From Caprella mutica (lineage: Eukaryota > Arthropoda > Malacostraca > Amphipoda > Caprellidae), in NCBI GenBank assembly GCA_947561585.1, contig CANNZV010001045.1:1-64000 (forward strand): DNA of 64,000 nt, in the 5' to 3' direction. The notes under the pieces were generated by a model. It was not told where the DNA came from. It made no database searches and saw only the letters and a list, made by a program, of their open reading frames with translations. Shown here in pieces: positions 34,783 to 46,894 of this stretch; position 1 is the first letter of the stretch, and the number at the start of each line of letters is the position of its first letter. A program made the position numbers and the translations under genes.

Positions 34783-37700
34783 CCCGCGCAAAAAATGGAT
34801 ATTCCCAAAACATTCTCGGAATATTCCCAAGGAATATTCCATGATGATCATTTTTCGATATTCAGGGAATGCAGTTTTTTGACACTTTTATGGAATAGTC
34901 CCATAAATCACAAGGGAAAATCTAGGGAATCGCAGAGATGAATCTCAATGGAATAATGAAGGAATACCAATGGAATAAGATATTAAAGTAAGAGGGAATA
35001 TTGAAGGAATACCTATGGAAGAGGACATCTAAAGGAAGAGGGAATATTGAAGGAATACCTATGGAAGAAGACATCTAAAGGAAGAGGGAATATTGAAGGA
35101 TTACCTATGGAATAAGACATCTAAATGAGGAGGGAATATTGAAGGAATACATATGGAATAGGACATCTAAAGGGAGAGGGAATATTGAAGGAAAACCTAT
35201 GGAATAAGACATCTAAATGAGAAGGGAATATTGAAGGAATACATATGGAAGAGGACATCTAAAGGAAGAGGGAATATTGAAGGAATACCTATGGAATAAG
35301 GCATCTAAATGAGGAGGGCATATTGAAGGAATACATATGGAATAAGACAACTAAAGGAAGAGGGAATATTGAAGGGATATCTTTTGAATGAATCATCCAA
35401 AGAAAGAGGGAATATTGAAGAAGTACCAATGGACTAAGACATCCTCAAGAAGAGGGATCACTGGCCATGTATCACTATTCACTTGAGTGCATAACTTAAT
35501 TGTCACATAGCTATACACCAAGAAGTTTAACTTGAACAAATAAATGTATAAAAAAATCTACGAATATTACCACTTTAATTACAGGACACATTACTTAAAT
35601 CTAGGTATTTCCACAATTGTCCTTTTGTACTGGGATGAAATGAAAGAAACTAAACATACGTCAATCATTTTATTAAAATATCAAATAGTACATGATTTAG
35701 AAAGAGCATAATGTAATCAAGCACAAATTAATTCCTGGGCAACTTGTTAATATGTTGTTGAGGCTCTATTTATGTTCTATAAGCTCTCAGTATTTTTCAC
35801 TAGATATTTCTTATTAATTCTATACTGCTATGGTTGTACTTTTCAATTGCAAAGTTTTCAATTTTTAGTTAAGAAAAGCTCACAGGTTTCATTTCCCATC
35901 ACCTTCTCATTTTCCTCTTCCATCTGCTAATGCAGTCAACGCTCAACAGTGCTATCGTATCTTTTTGCGAAATTATTGACCACTACAATTGATTGGTGGT
36001 AGCTTAATTTGCTATGAGCTACTTTCCTGTGTGACAACTAGTACAAAGTCTTTTCCATTTGGTTATTTACATTAACCTGGAGCAAATTTATTCAATCAAG
36101 CACTTAATTTTGTCATTATTCTTAAATTCATTGATATTCTCGACTATGAAGTGAATCTAGTGGTGTCAGCGCAGCTATAGTTTTAGTGCACGCACTTCAT
36201 ACTATATAGTACACACAATGAAATGAATAGGACATGTCTCTAGATTTGTAACTTCTTAAAGTAAACCATATTGCCAGAAACTGTGACAGTGGTACCTAAA
36301 AGAAATAAAATAATTAATTATCATCAATCAATAATCTGTATTCAACAAGTTAATCCATAAACTAAATAAAAAACATAAGTGATTCATTCAGATTTTAAAA
36401 GATGAAAAAGTAGATAGTAAAGGGAATACAGAATTAGATAAGGAAAAAGGTTTTGAGAAACCATAAGGGTCAAAAAAGTAAAAAAAATCAAATTAAAGTA
36501 AAACAAGAAAGGGCTCATGAACGAAGAAAAGCTACTATGAACATTATTAACACTGAAAATCATTATTGGCACTTTTAAAATTTTAATATTAATATCTAGT
36601 CAGTTAAAGAACAGGTCACTGAAGAAATAATTTTATGAAATTTTATATTTCACTTACAGAGGCTAGAGAATATATATTGTTTAACCTAGGTTATAGTTAA
36701 ATATTCATAAACATTTCGTAATATAAATTAACATAGTGAACCCATTTACAATTAAAGTATAAACTGAGTATATATGAATAGAAATAGGCTTACAAACTAA
36801 AATAGTACGGTAAGTAGGTTCATGCAGGTAAATTGCAGCATTTTAATTTTTAATTGCATTTCAATTCTAAACCAAAATTCCATTAATATGTTCCATAGCT
36901 ATCAAATGGAGCGCAGTGCATGCTATAATTTATTAACTTAAGTTTTTAACGTGTGTTTCGAAGCTATGATGTGTATGTTGCTAGAAGCCGCAGTTAGTTA
37001 GTGTGCCGCAATTTACATGCTTGACCCTACTCTTATTCCGTTATCACCAGATATCAATACTTAACTTTAAACCAAAATTTAAAATTGTTGAGTGATAACT
37101 GCTGTTGATGAAATATGAAACAATGGTGTACATTCGTTAAACATTTTCAATCACAATACTAACCTCTTTTTTCTTGAATTGACACTAATTTAACTACTAT
37201 CTATTATAACCCGTCCATTACGTCTGAACTGCAGTGCTGCAAGGCGAAAACTAAATTGGATAAAAAATATTTTGGCTACCTGATTCGCAACTTTTAGTAG
37301 TTTCGCATTTCATACAAACGAAATAAGTAATTTTTGTAGGTACTTCTAATTTCTGATAGGGAGCCAGCATTAAATTTACTGATCCGATATTCTATTCATT
37401 TAGATCGATATTTTTAATTTACTTGGTTGTTTAGTATCTGCTCAGAACAAAAGGCCATAACGCTGACGTTTTGAAATACAAGAGACTGGAAGAAGCAACC
37501 AGAAAGGAAACTGACTTATAAGAGAAGTCACATTATAAGTCGGTGACAAAGCTCATGGATGCAGAAAAGCTCCGTGAAGGAGTTTCGTTATTAATGGAAG
37601 ATGAAAATGGAAACACATACCTAACACGAAAATCTAACACCTCATAGACGGAGAGTAACTCTTGCGCTATTCTCAAAAACTACAAGTAGCGTTAAAAATT

Positions 37701-38414
37701 AAATAGATGGTAAAAATTAGAAGAGAACATCTGAAATCCAAGTTACAACAGTTCATCTCACAAACTAACGTTTCTTAGTTTTCAAATTAGACAACCAAAC
37801 TCTAAGGAAATAGAAAAAATCATCGTTCGATTCAATTGACATTCCTTTGTTGTTTGACATACATACTTTAAATTTCCCTTCTTCCAGGAACATTCCTTCA
37901 TATAAGCCAATGGGATATATTCCTTATCAAAAATATTGAAATAGTTCCAGGGATATTCAAAAGTATTTCTTAGGAAGTAAAATTTTTCATTCGATTCCCG
38001 TTATATTCCGTCATTGTTTCACTAAGAATACTGTAGATCCCAAATGTTCGAGGGATATTCCTTCGTTTTATTTTGAGGAATACTATTATACGTAACTAGC
38101 TTGAAAATTCTTGGGATATTTATGGGATATTCATAATGGAATGCTATCAAAAATATATATTCCAACAATATTCCAATTTGTTTCGCATGGAATACTATAG
38201 TAATATGATATTCCCTGAATATCCTAGGATGATATCTGACTGAATACTGTAACTCTTCAATATTCTTGGAATATTCCCTCGTATAAGAATTTGAATACTA
38301 TCCAATATTATTGTTACAGGAATATCCCTTCTTCATCAAACTGTGAGTGCAGACTAGGAGGGAATATTGTAGATATTAAGGGAATATCCCTGGCATAAAA
38401 CCTTCTTGCCCGGG
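34783..38414. mobile_element. 3.6-kb TIR element inserted into a minisatellite, TA duplicated
   Basis: The flanks are the same GTGAATAAATAAATA array on both sides. TA at 34781-34782 and 38415-38416 brackets termini CCCGCGCAAAAAATGGATAT (left) and, in reverse complement, CCCGGGCAAGAAGG (right); CCCGSGCAARAA is shared. ATATTCCC follows in both ends. Subterminal DNA is rich in GGAATATTCC-like words. About nine 48-bp repeats (GAATATTGAAGGAATACCTA + TGGAAGAGGACATCTAAAGG + AAGAGGGA) lie at 34930-35440. The interior is AT-rich with no transposase-like frame; 37440-37700 belongs to another dispersed repeat. It is a non-autonomous DNA transposon of a class I cannot name. Confidence 0.8.
37440..37700 (+). 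repeat. Dispersed repeat R2 copy (unknown class)
   Basis: It shares GGATGCAGAAAAGCT, CTAACACGAAAATCTAA-type and AACTACAAGTAGCGTTAAAA-type blocks with 54330-54640, and partly with 56805-57035. No TIR or coding capacity is seen. Confidence 0.55.
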
Positions 38415-38416
38415 TA

Positions 38417-38490
38417 GTGAATAAATAATAGTGAAGAAATAAATAGTGAATAAATAAATGGTGAATAAATAAATAGTGAATAAATAGTGT
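38417..38490. repeat. AT-rich minisatellite (GTGAATAAATAAATA), right part
   Basis: Continuation of the array at 34555-34780 after the 3.6-kb insertion. Confidence 0.85.
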
Positions 38491-38499
38491 AAATATATA

Positions 38500-39435
38500 A
38501 TCATCAATGTGATTATTTCCATCGTACGAATTTCTTTGTTAAATAATTCTATCTGTCGCAATAGAATTAAATTCATCACTTTATTATTTTATGTTCAATT
38601 AAAACAGAACATTTTTAATACATATAAGAATTGCTATTAATACATATAAACATGTTATCAATGCATGTAAAATCCTATGAGGATTTTAGGGGTAATAGCG
38701 TTGAGGATCGTGGAATGATACCCAGTCTAAGTTGTACTTTTAGAACTCGTTCATTTTATTTTGATCCTGCAAAAAAGATACAATCCTTAGTACAGAATCT
38801 TGAAACTTTACATATGATATTAAATTAAAAAAGTCTATGAAAACTATTAGTAATGAAATAATTAACTAAATTATATAAAGCACATAATTGTTTAAAACAG
38901 AGAAAAAGTGTATTCAAAATATAAATTATTAACTAAATCTATCAAACACAAATGTTTAAATCAGAGAGCAGTGTATTCGAAATATAAATTATGGACTAAC
39001 TAACTATGAAAAGCGCAAGAAAGTTAAATTTGACGTGGTAGTTTAAATAGTTCGAAATATAGTCCTAAGTTGGGTATGTATTTAAATTTTGCAAAAGTTT
39101 AATAACTAAATAAATTAGCAGAAAAGAGTACAATACTAATAATATAAATGTGTATAAATTATAGAAAATTACCTCATAAACCTTGTAGTCTTCACTAATA
39201 AAGTTTTAAATCGATGGGACTCAACACAGTTCAATTAGCAAATTTCTAAATAGTTAAAAGTGCGACTTGCACGTGAGAAGTTTAAAGGGACAATGAGACG
39301 GATTGAATCCGTCAACTAGTGAAGTTAAATTCTTAGAGAACTAGATACTATGGCGTATTAATTTTAAAGAACTAATGAACATTAAATATATGAATATGGT
39401 TGAAATTATTTATGAAGAATTGATAATGCTAGTTA
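38500..39435. other. AT-rich DNA, no gene recognised
   Basis: A 65-codon plus frame at 38631-38828 has no recognisable family and begins in TACATATAAAACATG-like words of the next array. Confidence 0.45.
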
Positions 39436-40500
39436 CGACTTTACAATACATATAAAACATGTTTTTAATACATATAAAACATGTTATCAATACATATAAA
39501 ACATGTTTTTTAATACACATAAAACATGTTTTTAATACATATAAAACATGTTTTTTAATACATATAAAACATGTTTTTTTAATACATATATAACATGGTT
39601 TTTAATACATATAAAACATGTTTTTTTAATACATATAAAACATGTTTTTTAATACATATAAAACACGTTTTTTTAATACATACAGAACATGTTTTTTAAT
39701 ACATATAAAACATGTTTTTTTAATACATATAAAACATGTTTTTTAATACATATAAAACATGTTTTTAATACATATAAAACATGTTTTTTTAATACACATA
39801 AAACATGTTTTTTAATACATATAAAACATGTTTTTAATACATATAAAACATGTTTTTTTAATACACATAAAACATGTTTTTTAATACATATAAAACATGT
39901 TTTTTAATACATATAAAACATGTTTTTAATACATATAAAACATGTTTTTAATACATATAAAACATGTTTTTAATACATATAAAACATGTTTTTTAATACA
40001 TATAAAACATGTTTTTAATACATATAAAACATGTTTTTAATACATATAAAACATGTTTTTTTAATACATATAAAACATGTTTTTTAATACATATAAAACA
40101 TGTTTTTTAATACATATAAAACATGTTTTTTAATACATATAAAACATGTTTTTTTAATACATATAAAACATGTTTTTTTAATACATATAAAACATGTTTT
40201 TTTAATACATATAAAACATGTTTTTTAATACATATAAAACATGTTTTTTAATACATATAAAACATGTTTTTAATACATATAAAACATGTTTTTTAATACA
40301 TATAAAACATGTTTTTTAATACATATAAAACATGTTTTTAATACATATAAAACACGTTTTTTTAATACATATAAAACACGTTTTTTTAATACATATAAAA
40401 CATGTTTTTTTAATACATATAAAACACGTTTTTTTAATACATATAAAACACGTTTTTTTAATACATATAAAACACGTTTTTTTAATACATATAAAACATG
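39436..40500. repeat. 22-24 bp minisatellite (TTTTTAATACATATAAAACATG), about 46 copies
   Basis: Units differ mainly in T-run length (4-8) and in a CATG/CACG change that is frequent in the last eight units. Every CATG unit contains the palindrome AAAACATGTTTT. Open frames are accidental. Confidence 0.96.
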
Positions 40501-41125
40501 GTATTACCTTTGCAGAATGCGGAAATGCCATATTTTATCCGGCATTTATTTATTTATTTATCATCTTGTTATTCGCTTAACTGAAAAAGTGTTCAATTAA
40601 ATTGCCTGACATTTGGTGAAACGATTGGTTCATGTCCAGTGACCTGCTGCTAGAATTTTGGGACCGACCCGGTCAAAGGTTAAGGTCATGGTTATCAATA
40701 ACTCAAAAAGTATTGAACCATTTTGCATGAAACTTGGTGGGACGATTGGTCAATATACAGGAACCATTTTGCTAGAAATTGGGAGCGATCGAGTCAAAGG
40801 TCAAGATCAAGGCCATTTATAACTCAACAACTCAAAAGGTGTTCAACCAATTCGTCTGAAATTTTGTGGGACGATTGTTCAATGTTCAGGAATCATCTGG
40901 TAAAATTTTGGGAGTTATCCGGATGGTCAAAGTTCAAGGTCAAGGTCATTTATAACTCACTAATCCAAAAAGTATTGTACCATTTTGCATGAAACTTGGT
41001 GGGACGATTGGTCATTATATCCAGTTACCTGTTTATTAGATTTTGGGAAAGAATGGGTCAAAGAGTCAAGGTAAAATATAAGTGGCGGCGAAGGTATGCG
41101 CTCTACCGAGTGTACGCAATCTAGT
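40501..41125 (+). mobile_element. Helitron-like element with internal direct repeats
   Basis: It starts near TATTACCTTTGCAGAATGCG and ends GTGTACGCAATCTAGT followed by T. Inside, a block of about 120 bp with GAAACTTGGTGGGACGATTG and GGTCAAAGGTCAAGATCAAG-like words is repeated three to four times. It directly follows the ACATG array. Confidence 0.55.
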
Positions 41126-41334
41126 TAAGCTATATTATCGAAGTAAGAGGGAAAGAATGGGGATATTTTCCCTCCTTTCATTTCGCTCTACCTTTCTCTC
41201 CATCTCTCACCTCTTCATTTCCCTCCACCTCTCCATTTCCCTCCCTCATACCTACTACTCTCACAGAGTTATGACTGTGTTTTTTCCTCTTTGAGAAATA
41301 GAAACGCTTCGAGTGAGCACTTATAGAAATAAAG

Positions 41335-41745
41335 GGAATATCTGATATCTAATGGAGGCAGATATATCTTATCTAATATCTAATGGAGGCAGATATATCT
41401 TATCTGATATCTAATGGAGGCAGATATATCTTATCTGATATCTAATGGAGGCAGATATATTTTATCTGATATCTAATGGAGGCAGATATATCTTATCTAA
41501 TATCTAATGGAGGCAGATATATCTTATCTAATATCTAATGGAGGATTAGATTATCTTATCTAATATCTAATGGAGGCAGATATATCTTATCTAATATCTA
41601 ATGGAGGATTAGATTATCTTATCTAATATCTAATGGAGGATTAGATTATCTTATCTGATATCTAATGGAGGATTAGATTATCTAATCTAATCTCTTATCT
41701 AATATCTAATTTATATCTAAAGTAACACAGTCGTTATATATGTAT
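41335..41745. repeat. 31-bp minisatellite (ATCTAATGGAGGCAGATATA...), about 12 copies
   Basis: The unit is ATCTAATGGAGGCAGATATA + TCTTATCTGAT. Later units replace CAGATATA with ATTAGATT. It is followed by TAACACAGTCGTTATAT and the 24-N gap. Confidence 0.93.
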
Positions 41746-41769
41746 NNNNNNNNNNNNNNNNNNNNNNNN
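41746..41769. other. Assembly gap of 24 Ns
   Basis: TAACACAGTCRTTATAT occurs on both sides of the Ns, which suggests an unmerged overlap or a short tandem duplication and not missing unique DNA. Confidence 0.97.
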
Positions 41770-43130
41770 TAACACAGTCATTATATTATCTAAGGCCAAT
41801 GTGATATATTTATCTATTATTTTAACTCCCTTTTCTAAAGTAGTGAAATAAACTACAAAATAAGCTACAGTTGAAGTTACTTAAAAGTTAAAACTTGTGA
41901 AACCTAATTTAAAAGTTTTTATAAGTAAGCTAATTAATCTTAAACCTATATTTAAATCAACCATTTTTATTTCTATGCAACTAAAATCATAATGATTAAG
42001 GTTAGATTTATTTTCGATAATTAAGTATATTATATAAGTTTTTAATTAATATCACTATATTATATCCCTTTATAACATAACTCTATTAACATCTTCATTC
42101 CAAAGAGTCTCTTTCTATTCCTAGTTACATTCTCTTTATTTACTCGGGAATAAAGTATTCCAAACAAGCCAATATCTGTCAGAGTGAAAAAAGTCTACGG
42201 ATATTTATACCTCACATCAGACTCCATTTATTGATACTACATCTAAACTTTAAACTTCGCCATTCACATCAAACTTAGGGAAGAAAGTTAGGGAAAGGTC
42301 TTAAAGAGAGAAGGAAGTTAGAGTAAAGGGGCCATTTGTAATTTAAGAGGTGTTATAACTTATTTGTAATGGAAGAGGTGTGATTTGTAAAATTGTAGAT
42401 TGGGGAATGATTCGGTGGCTCCTTTTAGCTTAGAAATTATAAGCTTACTACCGCTAAGAATATAGTTTAAAAATATTGTTGCTATTGGATATGTTTTTAA
42501 CGATATTGGTGCTAAGGTTACTAGCTCATTGATTGGCTATCGAGATTGACCAATGAGAGTATAAGGGGCGTGCCCCCACCCCCGGAATCCTCTGCCAGGT
42601 CATTAAATAGTTATGAAGCGTGCAGTGCAACTAACTAGTGGATACAAAAACTACATTATAGCTATCTATGTTGAGACTAACGCTTTAGTGCTCCGCCCCC
42701 TCCATCTTTGCCGACCAATCAGAGAAGTTTTTACGTAGAAGTCAATAACAGTAAAAACCTATATTCCTGGAACACATTATCGTTAGAAACTTATGCGGTA
42801 CAGTAATATCTTAAAACCCTTATGCGCTGTATACAATATGCGATAAAATTTTAGACAGAAGAAACATAACCTTATCTGGCACACCGAAATGATTGAATTA
42901 CTTGTAATTACTGTAATCTAACAGCCCCCCCCCCCCCTTCCTTCCATTTAATGTAAGTACATCTTTATTGCAGTACCTGTACGACATCAAAACTGATGTC
43001 ATTGGATAGTTTGCCTCTCTTTTTTATCACATGGGCTATAAGAGGAAGTCTTAACTGTATGAGTGGATGCTACTCCTTTATCACTGCCACATAAAATAAA
43101 GGAGTTTATGCACTAATAACCATAGAACAT
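41770..43130. other. Intergenic DNA with a GC-box/CCAAT patch near 42530-42720
   Basis: No gene is seen. TGATTGGCTA, GACCAATGAG, GGGGCGTGCCCCCACCCCC and GACCAATCAG occur within 200 bp, which could be promoter-like. No exon is recognisable beside it. A C13-14 run lies near 42926. Confidence 0.35.
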
Positions 43131-43133
43131 AAG

Positions 43134-43262
43134 GTATCCATGATACCTGCAGGTAGCATGGATACCAATTGAAATACAAGTTGTGTAATAATTATTGTTA
43201 TGTAGTTTTTCCTCATATAATTGAAAATGTGGCTTCGTAAAATAGTTCATAGCTTAACCTAA
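43134..43262 (+). mobile_element. MITE fragment with GGTATCCATGATACCTGCAG palindrome
   Basis: AGGTATCCATGATACCTGCA continues into GGTAGCATGGATACCAA. It then has TTTTTCCTCATATAATTGAA and a decayed right terminus TTAACCTA, as in the 27398 copy. Confidence 0.5.
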
Positions 43263-43432
43263 TTGTATAAACTACTTCAGAATAGTAATACATTCAATTT
43301 TACTATTAAAATAATAAAAATATGAAATTATATAATAGTAAGATTCATAATACTTAATTACATATATACATTGCACAAAATAAAGTTCGTTTTAAAGCAT
43401 TAAAATAAGAAGCTTCACAGTAAGTGTAATTT

Positions 43433-44109
43433 CTATTTATCCTTCGGAATAATCTCCAGCTGTTCAATCGCCTTGCTGTAAAAATCGGGAGTTTTGGAAG
43501 TTCGTGAAGGTTTTATGCAAGTCTGCTTCATTGGTGTAGGATTTACCACGAAGGTGATTATCCAAGAAGTGGTAATCGGATGGGGCAACATCAGGTGAAT
43601 TAATACGGTGGATGGTATACCAAGTCTCCCACATAGGTTGTTGTGCAGTATCCTGACTATTCCCGCGGTATGTGAGCTGGCGTTGTCATGGAGGAAAAGT
43701 CCTCCTTTTCGATTCTGACATAAAACCTTTTCTGCACGTTCCAATTGCTGCGGGTATATGCTTTCAGTGACCGTTTGGCCAGTTGGTAGCATCTTATAAT
43801 GAACCAATTAACAACCTGTCCACCATTACAAAGCATGATATTGCTTGAGTGGGTCTTGCGGAGCGAGGGCTAGAACCGGAAGTGACAACCGATGTCCCGA
43901 ACGCATGGGAGTTTCGCACAGCACCCACTTTCATCCCTGGTCAACACTCGTTTCAATAATAATACGGTACGGTGGCGAGCAAACAACGATATGCAGTCTG
44001 TCATTCGTTTTGCGTCCATAAACATTCGAGTTTTACAGCAAGGATATTGAGGAGCTGGAGACACGTTTTTAGAAGGTATTTGATGGCAATTGGTTTGAAA
44101 ACTAAACAT
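43433..44109 (-). pseudogene. Mariner-type transposase remnant, minus strand
   Basis: Frame 44109-43870 contains MTDCISLFARHRTVLLLKRV then LTRDES, matching the block before the first catalytic Asp (TGDE), which is retained. Frame 43807-43433 gives HYKMLPTGQTVTESIYPQQL, then GLFLHDNASSHTAG around the second Asp. A frameshift near 43600 puts the third block (SPDVAPSDYHFLDNHL) in another frame, with its Asp intact. The N-terminal DNA-binding region is missing or decayed. At least two frameshifts separate conserved blocks, so it is inactive. Motif style is mariner (D,D34D), distinct from the copy at 9490. Confidence 0.85.
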
Positions 44110-44324
44110 AAGTTACGCATACAGTGAAGTGTTTTCTATTTTCCGTAAAAAACGGGGAAAATTTTTGCGGTTGCCATACCTCAAAAAAATTTCGGAAAAA
44201 AAGAAATGGACAATTTTCTGAATTACTATATTTAAATAACATGTTACTAAGATAAAGAATGCATTGCTCCGAAAGGGAATCGAACTCCTTACTTTAAATT
44301 AAAAAAATAAAAACTTTATATCAG

Positions 44325-44740
44325 AGTTAATTAGGAGATATGAGAAGATAAGAGATATGAGAAGATAAGAGATATGAGTAGATAAGAGATATGAGTAGAT
44401 AAGAGATATGAGAAGATAAGAGATATGAGTAGATAAGAGATATGAGTAGATAAGAGATATGAGTAGATAAGAGATATGAGAAGATAAGAGATATGAGTAG
44501 ATAAGAGATATGAGAAGGTAAGAGATATGAGAAGATAAGAGATATGAGAAGATAAGAGATATGAGTAGATAAGAGATATGAGTAGATAAGAGATATGAGA
44601 AGATAAGAGATATGAGTAGATAAGAGATATGAGAAGGTAAGAGATATGAGAAGATAAGAGATATGAGAAGATAAGAGATATGAGTAGATAAGAGATATGA
44701 GTAGATAAGAGATATGAGAAGATAAGATAAGAGATGAAAA
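44325..44740. repeat. 17-bp minisatellite (AGATAAGAGATATGAGA/T), about 24 copies
   Basis: Two unit types (GAGAAGATAAGAGATAT and GAGTAGATAAGAGATAT) alternate in a recurring pattern. Each contains AGATAAGA, the GATA-factor consensus. The minus-strand frames (SYLLISLIFSYLLS) are repeat artefacts. Confidence 0.95.
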
Positions 44741-45077
44741 TTAACTCTTTGATCAATTAAAATAAATATTTGCATTACAAGGAAAGATGTTTCAATAAAA
44801 TCATGAAAAAGAGCAATAAGGTTTAGAATAAGTATTCCTAAATATAATTCAATGCTATTTAATATATAGAAATACCCCGCTCTATTACGTCTCACACTTA
44901 TAGCAATTGAATAAGTGTGAGACGTGTCTCGCTTTAATTTCTCCTAGTAAAGAAAATGATTTAGGAGTAACTTCGGTAATTTTGTTGGTCGGTTTCACTT
45001 AAAGCTGTTTTCGCCGCAACTTATGCAGTGGTACGATGGATTGAAATCAAATTTATGATAAGTAAAATACGTTATTA

Positions 45078-45437
45078 TCTTCGCAAAATGGCGGAAGGTT
45101 ATGTTTTGAACGGAATTAATTTGTATTCTTTTTATTCGCATAACTAAAAAAGTATTCAACCAAATTTTGGTTGGACGATTGCATGGTCATTATCCATAAA
45201 TTAGCTAAATAGATTTTGGGATCGATCGGGTCAAAGGTCAAGGTCATTTATAACTCAAAAGGATTCAACGTAATTGTCTGAAATTTGGTGGGACGATTGG
45301 TCATTCAATAGCTAGGAACCAACATTTGGTTAGATTTTGAGAACGATCTGGTCAAAGGTCAAAGTCACGAAGAAATCGTAATGAACAAAAAATCTAGAGA
45401 CGGCGAAAGTATGCGCTCTACGAGTGCCCGTTCTAAT
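45078..45437 (+). mobile_element. Helitron-like element, 360 bp
   Basis: It starts TCTTCGCAAAATGGCGGAAG and ends ACGAGTGCCCGTTCTAAT followed by T. Two interior copies of the GGTGGGACGATTGGTCAT / GGTCAAAGGTCAAGGTCATT module are present. Confidence 0.6.
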
Positions 45438-45699
45438 TCACCCAAGAATTATTGTTAATCTATCCTATTTGAGTGAGTTACAGCGAACTAAATGGTTGGA
45501 ACCTTGGTTTCTTTGAAAATATTTACTAAAAGACATAACATTTTTTGCTATGAATTAATTCCTACGTGTGAAAACGAGAATGACAATCTTTTTATATATG
45601 TGTAAAGAAAACATATCAAAGAATATTTTTATTTATTTTTTAAATAAAAAGATCACATATTGTGTTTATCCAATGTAAACGTACACATGTGCTCTAATA

Positions 45700-46415
45700 C
45701 AGGGTGTCCAAGTAGCCAATTTAAAAGGACTGTAATTTGTAAATCGCTTTAGCTAGAAGATTGAAATAAGTTTCAATAAATAAATTAGAATCTCAAATTC
45801 GATCATTTTGATATCATTCACGCGTATAGTAGATTTATAGGCCCATTTGTAGAACAACAATTTCATTTACGGTTTATCATCTCAAGAAAGGCACATGTAA
45901 CAGTGGAATAGAGATAAGTTATCGTGGAGAAGATGTTTGAACATGGTTCCGTGATGACTGCAATTTGTAGATTTTATGTAAGATGTAGACCACTATTATG
46001 TAAAATAAAAGTTGAATCTATTTACTTTAAGTGCAACGTCCACAATGAAGTAAATAATTAAAAAAAAGAAAATTCAGGCCATGAAAAAATCACAAGGACA
46101 GAAACATCATTAACATGGTTAGATAAATTTAATTGCCGATGCTAAAGCGAAATCAGTGTGAAATTTATTTGCTGAGACGCAAATAGAACAAAATATTGTT
46201 CATTTAATTTTAATAATACATTTACTTGATACCGTATGAATTGCAATACCATCAAGAACCCATGCTAATACTCTTTAGAATGTGATACTAAACATTTACT
46301 AAATAAAACATTGAATTCTACTCTTTCAAATGAAACCTACTTCAATCTTCTAGCAATAACATAATTCACAAATTACGGCCTTTATAAATCGGCTAATTTT
46401 CTAGCGGTCACTCTG
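45700..46415. mobile_element. TIR element (CAGGGTGTCC end), about 0.7 kb
   Basis: The left arm has CAGGGTGTCCAAGTAGCCAA, TTTGTAAATCG and GCTAGAAGATTGAAATAAGT. The right arm, in reverse complement, has AGCCGATTTATAAAGGCCGT, AATTTGTGAATTA and GCTAGAAGATTGAAGTAGGT. The arms are about 80 bp and imperfect. No transposase is found. Confidence 0.65.
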
Positions 46416-46894
46416 AAGAAGTTCATCCGGTCCTTTAAGGAAAATATCTCAAAAAAATACATCACTCGAAAGGGGACAGATATGTCAACTTAGGGATAGA
46501 GGGTTAACTTAGTTTATTTATATATATAGTTTATTTATAAATACTGACTTAATGAGTTACAACTTATATTCTTTATACAGGGTAACCCACAAAAAAGTGT
46601 ACCCAAGTTTGAATTAATATTAATATCGGTACACCATTTTACTCACTGAAAGGGTTAGACATTACTTTCTTTCTATGTACTCACTGAAAGGGTTGAGTAT
46701 GTTGAACTGCTTCCCCTTCTCCTCCATTAGTGTTGAATTAGTGACTTTATTGGAGAGTTTGTCCGTTTTGTTTAATTCATTCACTGAAGAGAGCAGTCGA
46801 GTGAAAGCGGATGATAAGATGGTCCTGTTGGTGCCTGGGAAATAAATAAACTATATTAGTTATACAAACTTAGTACAAATCTTATTGAAAATAA

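Noticed and set aside
34442..34851. Leu/Ile/Tyr/Phe-rich minus-strand frames
   Set aside because: They are the complement of the GTGAATAAATAAATA repeat in all three frames.
39689..40600. FFNTYKTC / FLIHIKHV repeat frames
   Set aside because: They are products of the ACATATAAAACATG minisatellite, with unit-length changes that shift frame.
44265..44295. tRNA T-arm-like GGAGTTCGATTCC (minus strand)
   Set aside because: The upstream bases are AT-rich and give no acceptor, D- or anticodon arms.
44299..44895. Hydrophobic 198-codon minus-strand frame resembling a membrane protein
   Set aside because: It is the reverse complement of the purine-rich 17-bp GATA repeat, so hydrophobicity is a codon artefact.
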